From positions 1,730,341 through 1,794,340 of the forward strand of contig NW_001865039.1 of the NCBI RefSeq assembly GCF_000002865.3: 64,000 nucleotides of DNA, given 5' to 3'. The translations under genes were made by a program, and so were the position numbers. Under the pieces are notes generated by a model. That model did no database searches and had not been told where the DNA came from. It saw only the letters and a list, made by a program, of their open reading frames with translations. Each line of letters opens with the position of its first letter. Position 1 is the stretch's first letter. This stretch comes from Monosiga brevicollis MX1 (Eukaryota; Opisthokonta; Choanoflagellata; Craspedida; Salpingoecidae). Shown here piece by piece: positions 26,630 to 38,800 of the stretch.

Positions 26630-29600
26630 TTAAAATTGACCAAAGAGCAAGCCAGACAGGGCCGCTGTCACAGCCTCACTCGAAGTCCGCATTGTGAAGC
26701 GATACATCTGTGCATCCATGCTCGGTTCAGCGCGCAGGAGCACGCCCACCTGCGCCGACGTGACATGCAGGATGCCGGCGGCCACACAGTTCAACGGTTT
26801 GGGGTCAATGCCTGGCAAGGTTTGAAGCTTGAACTGCGAGATCTGCGCGCACCAGTACAATTGGCATGAGCTGTCGGTACGAGTGCTGCAAAACGCCAAC
26901 AGATATGCTACGCTCGTCAGTGGGACCGGAGAGCAAACGAACCTTGCTCTTCATTGCATCAGCGTTGACGGGCTCCTTGGCCTTGAGGATCTGCTGTGTT
27001 TCACGGGGCGGGCCACCCAACTGGTTCCACTTTTGGAAGAAAGTGTCAGCCGTCATCGGGCTGGGAAGTCCACTCATAAACTTGTTGAGGAAGATGGGGA
27101 GCTTGAGGCTGAGCACAACGGGTCGGCTCTGGTACGTGAGCGTCACCTCCAACACTGGAGGTTCGGTAAAGCACCCAGCACACTCCACTTGCAACTGCTG
27201 CTGCATCTGAACACCAGCCGCGATCGTGGACTCCAGAGGCGCCAGCTCTAGCTTGAGCGCCTGCATGTTGCCCACGCAATAGGCACGGGCCGACACGTTG
27301 GTCATGGGCGCCTCTCCCCGGTTGCCATAGAAGACAATCAAGCGGCCTGTGTCAAGACAGCAATGCGCGAATGAGTGCAAAAACAAACCAAGGTTAAGCA
27401 CCAGGTATAGCCGCGAAACTAGTAAATTGTGAACGAAAACCGCTCGGAAATTGCAAGTTGACCGTACCAACTGAGGCGGTGAACTCGGACTTGACACCAA
27501 TCTGCAGCACGGGATTCTCGTACAAGACACCATCGTCCTGAAGAATGAACCTGCAGTAGTCATGGCAGCGGCCACGCAGAAAAGATAGCAGAACCAAAAC
27601 CGTGGGTGGTGCCATGCATGAGTGAAGGGCGCTGGGTACGTGACGGGACGGACTGTGGTGAAAAGGGCAGGCAAGAATTGAGAACCGACTTTGGCAAAAA
27701 TTGTTCGTTGCCGACGGTAGCTACGGAAGAGGCACCGCTCACGCCCGTATGGCCAGCGGCAGTGACAGCAGCCAGGGGAGCGGCTTGTTTGCGCTTGCGT
27801 GCCACGGCAATGGAGCCCGTCTTGGTGTCCATGGCTGAAGCAGCAGATTTGTCCTCCAGCTTTTGGAGCATGGCGCACTGCTCTTCATTAAAGGGGGGCA
27901 TCTCCTCAAACACCGAGGGGACAAGCTCAGCGTTGCCCGAGCTGAGAAGTTGGACGTATTCGTTGGCGCGCTGCTGCAGCTCGTTGTTTGAGTTGCGCAA
28001 CAGGTTCTCGCTCTGCAAGAGATTGAGCACGGTTGTGCGGAGCTCGGGGAAGAGGTTGGCCAGTTTGGCGTAGGTGGACAGGAGAAGGCCACGAGTGGAG
28101 GCGGACATCATGGGGTAATGCATCTGCAACACATCCAGCTGCTTGGTTGGGGTGGAGTTGGGGTCGTTGGCAATGAGATGGCCAAACTCGCCCAAAACAT
28201 AACCACCAATGTTCACCATGGCTTCGTGTGCTGCTGGGTCCAACAGAGCCTCGTAGCAGGTCTTGGCAGCATAATCCTGCACATCCTGACGATTGATGAT
28301 GACCTGAGACAGATTGCCCACCCGCCCCAAAACAAAGCACAAAGTGGACAGGGGCATCCAGAGCTGCGTGAGACGGCTTGCCACTGGTTGGGTTCAGAGC
28401 AAGAAGAAGAACAGCAGGCGTCCCGCTGACGGTTTGCAAAAAGCGCCCGAGGAGCGTACCTGAACAACACGGTAGAGAACTTGTTGGGGCACGTAGTCGC
28501 CTGTCTGCTTGATGAGTCGGAGCATGACGTCGACATACCAAGAGTAGATGGGGGCATACTTTTCCGCCAGAATGGCAATCTTGATCACCTGAGAGATGGA
28601 GGCAAAAGTATGCAGCAAACAGAAAGTCAAATATCACGACAAAAATATACAGCGTGATGCAAAGGACAAAACAGGGCGACAAAGCGGCAATGCGGACGGG
28701 CAAGAACAAGGGCGTACGAGTTCTTCGCGGACAGCATACGCAGCACGCTTCAAAAAGTCGAGCAGCTGATCAACGATCATCTCCACTGATTCTTGGTCGC
28801 AAAGTGCGTAGAGGAGGTCGGCCGCCCGACGCTGAACGCTGTAATCCTTTTCCGTCTGGAGCGCTCGCAAAACGGCGCTTTGATGCTTCTTCACGGCATC
28901 GTGGCTAAACTCTGTTTGGGCCATGACCGTCAAAGCCTCGAGGGCAAGGAAACGGCTGTTCACTTCGTCCGAAGAGAGCATGTTGCCCAGGATGCCGCAC
29001 GCGCGGATCTGCAGCTCAGGCTCGCTGTCGAACCCAAAAGCAGCATTCCAATACACACGGGTGTTAGCCCAAGGACGCCAATCGGGGCATTGACAATGAG
29101 TGCGGAAGGAGAAGGAAAAGAAACGAGGAAAAAAAAAAAAAAAAAAAAAAAACTCTCTGCTGGTGCATCAACTCACTTGTCGTGCACGGCAATGAGGTTG
29201 ATGGCTTCGATCAAGGATGCGTTCTTCGAATTGAGGAACTGGGCACGGGGCTTGCGCCCGGGCGTGCGAGCTTCGGACTGAAGGATGCGGCGGAGCGTCT
29301 CCACCAGCCGCTCAGCCACGGCGGTATCAGCTGCTCACATGTTGGGACAGCCACCCCGTGCGGTTTCATGTGAGTACAGAGCCCAGAGGCAGATGGGCAC
29401 CAAATGTTGAGCAGCTATGGTGGGGAGGTTGGCGTACCAGGAAAGGGGAAGAGCTGAAGCAAACGAAGGAGCTTGACCGAAAGCCACGGGGCATTGACGC
29501 CGTGATAGGCATACTTTTTGGACTGGTCCGGCTGAAAGACGATCCGATGCAGAGTGTTGATGGCCAAGGGCACACACTCGGCAAAGTCCTCGGGATGATC

Positions 29601-30480
29601 GGCGGCAACGGAGATGATGAGGCTAGCAACGGACATGACGACACCATAGTCGGAGCTGGTGAGAAGCTGAACAATTTGGCGCGAGGCCTTGTCCAGGGCC
29701 ATGTGTTCTGGGGCTTCGCGATAGAGGCGCAAGGCGGCCAGAGCAGCCTTCTTCTGGACGCTTTTGGGCGATTCATGCGCTACCAGGAGGCGCGTGACCT
29801 CGCCGTGAACAGCGGCGGCGGTTTCCTTGCCACCAATGTTGCTGATGCAGTGGAGAGCCAGAGCGACGTTGAGCTCGTTGCGATCAGTCAAGTCCGTCTT
29901 GATGGCGGTAATGACCAGGCGCATGAGCTCGTGGTGCTCGTTCATCATGACTGAAGCAAAGAGGTAGCCCTGCGGTCACCGGCCGGGTGGTGAGTGCATG
30001 CCTTGGTGGGGGATCAAACGATGTGAAGATTTCGAAAAACAAACCATCTGCTTCTCCGAAAACTGGAGCGAGGAGAGGAGGTTGACGGCCTCCATGTGAC
30101 CAAACTCGATCTCGTGGCCGAGCAGGAAGATGAACAGCAGCTTGCACACATACTTCTTCTTCTGGTAGCCGTTGAGAGATTTTTTGTCACCTGAAGGGTG
30201 CAGGTCCTGTTAGAACAAGCGTGTGGGGAGCATTTGGTCGCCAGTGGGTGGCCCGTTGCGCCAACGAACCGAATTTGGAGCGAATGTTGGCAAGCTCCTT
30301 GTTGATGCGCTTGACCTCAGCTTCTTGCGACTTGCCTGGGCCAATCGTTGCGAGATCAGTCAGAGGGAGATGGTGGGCTTTGCCTGGCTAGTGTGGGTGC
30401 ACGGCGCTTGGGAGAGGTAACTTACAAGCGCGCACATCGGTGATAAAGTTGTGGAGTCCACGCATGTCCTCCTTCACCAT
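26630..30480 (-). CDS. AP2A1: AP-2 clathrin adaptor complex, alpha subunit (alpha-adaptin)
   Basis: Span with introns. The start at 30480 ([19 protein letters not shown]) is followed by [56 protein letters not shown] and [12 protein letters not shown]. These are the near-invariant N-terminal trunk of alpha-adaptin, which binds PtdIns(4,5)P2 and the sigma subunit. The HEAT-like trunk continues to [18 protein letters not shown] and beyond. A Thr/Pro-poor hinge near 27700-27860 leads to the alpha appendage: [44 protein letters not shown], and [19 protein letters not shown] at the end. The appendage recruits endocytic accessory proteins in other eukaryotes. Full length for the family (about 900-1000 residues expected). 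No defect seen. Confidence 0.95.
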
Positions 30481-30899
30481 GATGCTGGTTTATGGCTGGA
30501 GAGCGAACAAGGCACAGAAGCGACGACGCAAGGATCAGGAGATGGCAAGAGCGTGGAAGGTGGCCGGACGGCCAAAGCGCGAGCAAGATCAGCAAAGCAG
30601 AAGAGGAGCTGGCAAGCGCCGGGGGGCGGCAAGGGTGGCAGCGCAACTTGAACAACTAGAATACCTCAGAGCAAACACTAAAGAGGGTGGTGAAGCTGAC
30701 ACTAAACCTTGGAAGCAAGCACTGCAGCGCCAATCGAGCCGCACCGGGGCGAGAAGAAGAAAAGGGCAGAACCCCAAAAGCAGGACAATCCAACACCAGA
30801 GCAGGACGCTCGCCGCCCGTGTCCGTGATGCGTCCTCTCGGGTCGGTCGCAGGAAACAGAGAGAGAGAGAGCAGAGAGTGTGTGTGTGTGTGAAGAGAG

Positions 30900-30977
<78 letters not shown>

Positions 30978-31387
30978 CGCAAAGGAGAGAGAGAGCGCAG
31001 AAGAGAGAGAGCGCGAGAGCGCAGAAGAGAGAGAGCGCAGAAGAGAGAGAGCGCAGAAGAGCAAAAGAGAGAGAGAGAGGGAGAGAGAGAGAGTCAGTGA
31101 TTGTCTCAACAACAAAAGAAAAGGGGAGCAAATTGGCTTGCAAGCGGACTTTTTCAAGAAATTTTCATCCCAAACAGCTGTTTAGCACAATTCAAATGTT
31201 TCTCTGTTTCCCATGTTTCTCCTCAGGATGTCTCTCAAACAAGCTCGCTCGCTCGATCGATGACTCATGAATTTCCTTATCCAAGCATAGAGGAACAAAA
31301 TGGACAACGCGCGGCGCTTGCTCAATGGGTGGAAGGGAGGCACGCAGTGCCAATTGCAGCAGAGATCGCTGAGTGTTGAATGAATGG
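30481..31387. other. Intergenic region between AP-2 alpha and Rb genes
   Basis: Both flanking genes are on the minus strand, so this is the AP-2 alpha promoter side and the Rb 3' side. It holds a long (GA)n tract. Frames of Arg-Glu or Ser-Leu repeats come from that tract and are not genes. Confidence 0.5.
30859..31094. repeat. (GA)n microsatellite with GCGCA-interrupted right half
   Basis: A pure AG run at about 30906-30965 is followed by repeated AGAGAGAGCGCAGAAG units. A short GTGTGTGT run lies at about 30880-30891. Confidence 0.95.
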
Positions 31388-34300
31388 TCAGCTCACAGTG
31401 GGTGGTTCGGGTCGTCTCACGGCTGGACGAGCGCGTGGCTGAGCCTGCAAGTGTCGAAGGCTGTCGACGACATCGCTGCGATCATAGATGTGCTCGCGCA
31501 GGCGTGCGCGCGCTCCAGACAAAGCCCTACGAGGGATACAGTCAGCCAAGACCACACGTGCCAGAAACCCCGAGGCCATTCTGCTTTTGGTGCGAGGGCT
31601 CAGCCAGCACTGTAGCAAGCTCGACATACATGGGAGTGGAGGGATGAATCCGAGGCACATGGCGCACGACAATTTGGCGAAGGACATATCGTCGAGCTTT
31701 GGGCACCAGCTGTGCCAGCTGCTTGACACGGTGGGGCTCATTGACTGCAAATACAAGGAGCAGGAAAGACAAGTCAAAGCACCAACCAAAAGGGCCTGCA
31801 CTGCAGCAGGTGAAATCGTACCGATGGGAAGGACACAAAAGACTTGATTGAAGAAACGGGCCAAATCTGCACCATCGGCGCCAATCTCCCAGTGCGGCTG
31901 GCCGCGACGGTAACCAAAGTGAGCCGAAACACGTGTGCATTGCATCGGGTCCAGGGAGTGCAAAGAACATACAAAGGTGGTACGCAAATACTGCTGGCTC
32001 AAGACGCTAGGTTCCAATGGGCGCCCTTGGAGCTGGCGACTGGCTAGGATGCAGCAGAGTACGATGGCATCCAAATGCAGCCCGAAGAGATGACTCCAAT
32101 TCCGACTTCCACAGACACGAAGGAGAATGTTGAGCGCCTCGTCTCGCAAGGACTACCATTTGCATCAAATCAAAGTCACGACGTGTACAGCCCCATGTCA
32201 GTACTTGGCCAAACACAAACCCGGGCCGACGGAAAAAGTAAGGCTTTAAGACGAGGACGTGACACTGAGCATGACCTACCATGGGCCCGCCCAGAAGAAC
32301 CACCAATTCAGACAGGACGCGTTCAGCGTGACTCAGCGTCTTTCGCTCAACAAACTCGGCGTGGTCTTCGGCCTCCACGCCCTGCCTGAGGACGGCAATA
32401 GACGCGTTGGAGAGCAATGTCCATGAGACCTCGACTGGCAAGTGACAGGCAAAGCAATCCATGTGCAGGCTTTGGTTGAGTGTGAGTGGCATGGACCTTA
32501 CCGCATGCTTGCAAGAAAAGACTCCCAGGCGTCGCTCACAGTCGTAGCTGTGTCCTGTCAAGTCACAAGCACCACCCATGGTGGTTCAGAATGCATGGTC
32601 AAAGACGGCAAGAGTGCATTGGCTGAATCAAGTAGTAGAGCAGATGTGCCTGTGTTTCAAAGGAGGACACTGGCTGCAATGGAGGGGGGCACAAACCAAG
32701 CTGGCCAGCCAGGTGCGAGGCACGCGTTTCAGTTGAGGGCGTGGAGTTGAAGGTCGCCAAAAGGCGTCGTTCCACAGAAGAACGCCGCAGCAATAGCTCT
32801 CGAGCCGTCCCAGGAAATGCCGTTGCTGTGGACCAAAATCAACGGCCCCCTTCATCAAAAAGTCAAGCGCCTAATTGTTGCCCATCACACCCAGCGTACA
32901 TGAGCGCAGTGTCCAAGCCTCATGAACAACAATGTGCGTGATAGTGCGCGCAGGGGGGATGTCAATGGACAAGCTGTCCAGCAAGGGACTGGGTATGTCA
33001 AGGGAAGTGGCCATGGTAACGTACGGCCAAGTATTGCCAGGGGGTGACGGCCAGTCGGGCCATGAGCGCACGAGCATGTGCTGGTTCACTCGTAGGGCCT
33101 ATCATGGCCACCACGGCCACCAGAACGAGGGTGCGATCCAATTCAGCAGGAAGCGCCGGCTTGAAGGCGGAGCGACACTACAAATGACGTCACGCGCGCC
33201 GAGCGTTGTTGTGAGGCAAAAGTAACTGTGCAGAAACTGCCCAGTGCAGCAGCAACAAGGTGGCTTGGAATTACTTCAAGAAGCAGCATGAACGTACATA
33301 GTGGAGCATGCGGCGCAGCTGCATCGTGTCTGCTTTCAGGTCTGCGCTCTCCAGATAATGCGCAACCTGATGCCACAACATTTACCAAAAAAAACATGCA
33401 TCAGCAAGATCCGAAACTGGCGAGGTGGCCATCCAATGCGCAGGACATACCTGATGGATCAGGCGGAGAAGTTCTGGGGACTCGGGAGCGTGGTGCTCAG
33501 CAATGATGGGCAGCGTCTAGGAGTTATCAAAGCACGAAGAAACAATCACATGGACGCAGCCAAAAGGGGGCGCAATGCGCGCAATCCACCGAGGATGACA
33601 TGGCGGCGCACCTCAAGGGTTAAAAAATCGTGCAGAGTAAAGTGAGTCAAACGTGGCTGACGGACGCGCTTGCGCGGTGAGGACCGGGGCACAGTTGTGG
33701 CGGGAGTGGGTCCCAGGGCGGGCGGTCGCTCGTCCACGTCACATGTGCGCTGAAGGTGGGCATCGTAATGCATGTCGCAGATGGCGACGGCTTCAGCCAA
33801 GCTTGAGCCAAGAACGAGGTCGTGGATGTGGGCGCAGGCTTGGGCTGTCACCGTGAGAGCCAGTCGGTCAAGCAGTGGCAAAACGACCTGGTGCTTGAGC
33901 ACGGGGGTGTCACGGTACAAGATGGCGCGCAAGGGCTCAGACTTGAGGTGGGATCGATCCAACAATGCAGCCAGGTCGGCAGTGTGGCCCTGGGCATCCC
34001 GCACAAAATGGTGTACGACCGTCGTGATCAGTGTATAAGACTGGCGCAGGCTAGCCCGGGGTATGGTTGGTTGGCAGCGTAGAATCACAATGAGGAGCCA
34101 AAGCAAACGGGCAAGCTCGGCAGGAATGGCCATGTCCAAGACGAGGCTGGCTGCCGTCAACAGGCCTCGAAAGAAGCGGGCCGTAGGCTCGAGGAGGGCA
34201 AGCTCGGCCAGCTTTGTTTGGGCATGATGGCGGACATCGCGAACTTCCCAGGGCCAAGCAGGCTCGGTCGTCGCTGGCTTGGTGGACGTCACATGCTCCA

Positions 34301-34813
34301 TCACCATGTCTAGGGCCAGAAAAAGCTCGGCTGCTCTGGATGATCAGGGCGTGGCACCGTGCGGGTGAGGCAAGCAATGCACCACAGCGAAGAGGGAGAA
34401 AAGGCGCAGGGAGAATGGCCTTACTGGGCTTCGCAGGCACCGAGCAGGGAGGACAGGAAAAAAAGCTCGGTATGTTGCTCTTCTCCACTGGCTGGGCGTA
34501 GGGCCGGGCAGCAGGCCAGGTAGATGGCTAGAGCACGGCTAAGACGAGGTGCATTGTCCGAAGCGCCGAAGCGGAGGCCGGAAGCGTGCGGTTCCAGACG
34601 TTCCCACAGGTGCCAGGCTGCATTCACCTCGGAACTGCCCAGCTGCAGGGCCAGTACCAGTCGCGTGAAGAGGTCATCCATAAGGGGCGGGAAAGCTGCT
34701 GTGGCCTTGGCATTCTCCTCGGCGGCGCGCGCCGCAGTGCTCCCAGGCGTGGGCAACCGCGGAGGTGCTTGCGGCCGGGTGGCCGGGGGAGTGGCCGGGG
34801 GCGTCGTCGCCAT
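31388..34813 (-). CDS. RB1: Retinoblastoma-family pocket protein (RB1/RBL-like)
   Basis: Span with introns. The start at 34813 gives a Thr/Pro/Ala-rich N-terminus, then a helical cyclin-like N-domain (LARLLWLLIVILRCQPTI). This leads to YDAHLQRTCDVDERPPALG, which matches the RB/RBL block Y-x-x-Y...DFDERxFLG, and an SPRKR motif. Box B of the pocket is seen near 31990-32130 (RVCGSRNWSHLFGLHLDAIV, then LCC), equivalent to the RB LMRDRHLDQIMMCSMYG block. Then come LARFFNQVF and, after an intron, VKQLAQLVPKARR and HVPRIHPSTPMYVE, matching RB's FYNxxFxxRxK...PxIPxSP region. RB proteins repress E2F genes via the A/B pocket. Box A exons (32600-33600) were not aligned securely. The C-terminus is tentative: a frame stop lies at 31542, and alternative splicing would reach 31388. 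Confidence 0.82.
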
Positions 34814-35862
34814 CCTATCGCGCGCAGAAGCTCCTCCTCTGCTTTATTGTTTTTTTTGTTTTTTGTTTTTCGAGTTGAAAGCCTCACGTTGCTACAATCA
34901 GCGCGGCAATCTGGCGCAACGGCACCCTCAAGCCCCACCACCAACAACACACGCCCGAGACAACTCAAGACGCGGATCCCACCGAACACCCCGAGTCACC
35001 TCCGCTGCGTTCTCGGGTTTCAAACTTACGCGCGAAAACAAACAGTTGCCGGTTGTAACCGTCAAAAGAGGTCAATATCTCCTATGCTTTGACCCCTCCC
35101 GGCTCTTGCTACCACATGTCAGTTGTTCTGGTGGTAAAGTCGCTTTTGTTCCCTAAAATAAAAGTCAAATCCCCTGCTTTTTTAAGTGGCGCTCTCAATT
35201 TTCAGTTTTTTTTTTGTTCTTTTTGTTCTTTTTTTTTTTTTTGGTTTTTTGGGGTTTTTTTGTTGTTGTTGATCACATTTCGTGTCGTCGACACTGGTGG
35301 CAGTGGCAGTGGCACAGTGCGCACTTGCGCGAGTGACAGTCGGTTCTTGGCCACGCGTGGCGCTGGTTCAAGGTTTGGTGGCTGGCTTGAGGGCTGGCTG
35401 GGGTGTTGTGGCGCTTTGTTTCTTGTTTGAGAGGTGAGATGGCCGGATTGGTTTTCGCTTTGGTGTGGGGCTCGAGCTGCAAAAGCTTGACGCGAGTCAG
35501 CGCGAGCGCACCGCACCTGCGCTCGTCCAGCTCCTGCGGTCCGCGGCCCCACTCCTCGCGCTGTCCCTGCAAATGCCTTACATTATCACATCCCTGTCCG
35601 TACAAACACACACGCACAGAACTGTGTCGGTGTTTCGCCCCCATGTACCACATGAGCGCCCGCGCAATCCTCTCCCCAACCTGCTTGACCATGTTCGCGC
35701 CTTTGAGCTCCCCTCCTCACCAAGCTGTGCTGCCGTAACCTCAGGCACTGCCCAACTCCGATCTGAATTGGCTAGAGTATGGCGCCTGGGATCGAGCTGG
35801 TCATTTGATCTTCCTCTTTGAGCTTTATTCCGCTCGGCGCCGGGTTGCACCACAACAACAAC
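34814..35862. other. Divergent intergenic region between Rb-like and ROCK-like genes
   Basis: The two start codons point away from each other 1.05 kb apart. T-rich and GTT-rich stretches lie at 34845-34870 and 35205-35270. A plus-strand frame at 35465-35821 begins with helix-like sequence (QKLDASQRERTAPALVQLL) and could be an upstream exon, an upstream open frame, or chance. I could not connect it to the kinase frame, so it is not called as a gene. Confidence 0.4.
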
Positions 35863-38800
35863 ATGGCGACCACACATCACGATATCCCTACCTCAGACGA
35901 GGAGTTTGCTGCCGCCATCTGCTCCCAGCATCATGCTCTGCGCCTCGACGCCTTTATTGTTGGTTCTCCCTTCTTATTGATCCGATTACCGTTGAAGGTC
36001 ATGACGCACCCCGAGCTCCTCGCTTCGATGGCATCATCCATTTCTTTCCTTTTGCACAATAGGACGCTTTGGTGGCGCTTGGTGTTGAGACGCAAGCCCC
36101 CAAGGTCAAAGGCCTGTCAGCTGTTCAACGGTTTCACGACAACTGTGCGTGTTGACCTTGCTCTGCACCTTATCCGCATGATCGACCGTCTCTCGCCCTC
36201 GTTTGGATGCTCGGAGGCCGACTTGTTGTCCTTATTATCTTGACGTTTGGTGGCAGATCATGAATTTATTGAACACACGGTGGCCTTGCGTCCAAAAGCT
36301 GCTGATTTTGAAGTCATGCGCGTGCGTTCATCTGAACCCATCACATGGCTCCCGCCGGCCGTCGTGTCCTCGCCGTTTTGGCCTCTCTGGTTTTGTCCTC
36401 ACTGCTTTGGCCTTGTCCTCACCGTGAATACAGATTATCGGACAGGGAGCCTTTGGAGAGGTTCAACTCGTTCGTCACAAAGTCACACAAGAGCTCTTTG
36501 CCCTCAAAAAGCTGAGCAAGAAAGAGATGCTATCCAAGACTGATGAGGCCCAGTTTTGGTCGGAACTGAATGTGATGGCCACCTCTGATTCACCATGGAT
36601 TGTACAGCTCCATTACGCTTTTCAAGATAAGGACTTTCTCTTTATGGCTATGGAATTCGTAGCAGGTCTGTCCCAATACCTCACGCTCGCAACCCAGCAT
36701 TTTTTTTTTTTGAGGGGGGGCGAGCAGGCCCCTCTTTTGAGAACCAGCGAGGCGGATTATCATGCCTTCATATTCTTGTGCATCTTTTTTTGCTGCCTAT
36801 TGTCCCACATTTCGCCCGGGATCCCGCTTTTAATAGGTGGTGACCTTATCTCCCTCATTGATGAGATTGGGCCTTTTCAGGAAGACATGGCCCGGTGAGT
36901 CGACATGCAAACGCCTTGGCACGATGCGAACCACCCCGTTGCTCGGCCGTGGTGCACCAGAGCAAACCTCATCTTCTTGGCCACTTCTGCTTTAGCTTTT
37001 ATGCTGCCGAGTTGATCCTGGCTCTCGATGACCTGCACAAGATGGGATATGCTCATCGCGACGTCAAACCCGAGAATTTGCTGTTGGATCAACGCGGGCA
37101 CCTGAAGGTATGTCGGCCGAGTACTGCTCTCGGCCAACGAATCACAGAATGTAACTGCTTCCTCATCAAACTTGCGTGGTGGGTGCCCAGCTTGCCGACT
37201 TTGGATCCTGTGCTCGCATCGGAAAGGACGGGCTGGTCATGGCCGGCACAATGCCCGTGGGCACACCCGAGTACATCAGTCCCGAGGTATGGGCTTCTGC
37301 ATACATGCCCATAAAGCGCGCTTGTGCTCAACGCTGGTCTCCCCGTCGGGTCATTGGCGTCTTTACAGGTGCTCAACTCGCAGCAAGGACAGACGTATGG
37401 TCCCGAGTGTGACTGGTGGACAGCTGGCCTCTTTCTTTACGAACTCTTGACTGGGTTGGTCCTGTCTCCACTATGTGGCTTGTATGAAACCCAGACATGC
37501 TCTGGCCTGACACGATTCCTTATCCGCGCCCTGATATAGCGAGTGTCTTTTCTACGACGAAGCTTTGACCAAGATGTACTCCAACATCTCCAACCACGAC
37601 CCTGATTCCCTCGAGGCACCCGAGGACATTGAGCTCAGCCCTGAGGTGTGTGCTTGCCCTCTTCTCCCAGCATGTTCACCGGCAAGCCCTGCAGTTTCAG
37701 GTCCTGCATGACTAGCTCCGCTAATTTTGCGACTCGGATTAGGCTTTGGACTTGCTCAAGCAGCTCATTTGCCCGCGCGAAAAGCGGCTTGGAGCGGGGC
37801 CAGGTGGCGTGGCCGATATCAAGGCCCACCCCTTTTTTAAAGTGCGTTGACTTTCACCAGGACTTCAGAGCTGGGGTGTTGATCTCCAAAGCTCTGGCAT
37901 GCCTTCCTCTCTCTCTCTCTCTCTCTGGCATAGAAGAAGGTCAATTCCTGGTGTTTTCTTCTGGTTTTGAATAACCCTACTTTTCACTTCCTTAGGGGGT
38001 AGTGTGGGAGAACCTGCGCACGCAGGCGCCACCGTATATTCCAGAAATTTCTTCGCCCGAAGACGCTGCCAACTTCCCTGAGTTTGATGTGCGTTGAGGC
38101 TGCTGTTTGGCATATGCAACAATATGACAGTGTTTCTACAGGATACATTCCGATTTCGACTCACAGGTGCCATGCATTTTTATTATTTTTTTTTCGGGGG
38201 CTTGTCTGTTAGACGCCAAAAAAGTCCGAAGCGTTGCCGACTGCACGCGATTTTGCGGGTAACCAGCTCCCCTTTGTGGGATTCTCCTTTCAGCGCAAGC
38301 TGTTGATCCAGCCAGCCTCGGCCAAGCCCGCCGCGAGCACAGCTCAGCCCGTGGTGGTAGACGCGGAGCTGCAATCCACGGTTGCGCAGGACGCTCAGCG
38401 CAACTATGAGACGGCCAAGGAGGAGCTCGCTGTGGCGCGAAAGGAGCTGACAGAGGCCAAGGCCGAAACACTCAATTTTCGCAACAAGTTTCAGGAGCTG
38501 GAACAAGCCAACGCCGATTTGAAGGCTCAGCTCGACATCTCGCTGCGCTCAGAACAGGGCAAGGCTCGTCTGGCTTTGGAAGAGAAAGAAAAGGAGATTG
38601 AAACGGTTGGTTGACACAAGCGCCTGTCCGAATTGGTTGGTAAGATTGCGAGGCCGATGCGACCTTCTCATAAACTTTTGTCTTGTAGCTGAACAAGGAT
38701 CAAGAGCGCCAGCTCAAGAAACTCGAGCAAGAGCTCACTACCTTGCGAGTCACGGTCGAAGAATCCAACAAGCAGAATGCGCAGCTCACTCAGGAGCTTG

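Noticed and set aside
30589-31157. Ser-Leu and Arg-Glu repeat frames
   Set aside because: Translation of the (GA)n tract on either strand.
34895-35035. Box-A-like TGGCGCAACGG suggesting a tRNA
   Set aside because: No box B at a suitable distance and no cloverleaf; it is in the Rb upstream region.
35465-35821. 118-residue plus-strand frame before ROCK
   Set aside because: Starts with plausible helix sequence but has no ATG start, degenerates to low-similarity sequence and cannot be joined to the kinase frame; noted only within the intergenic entry.
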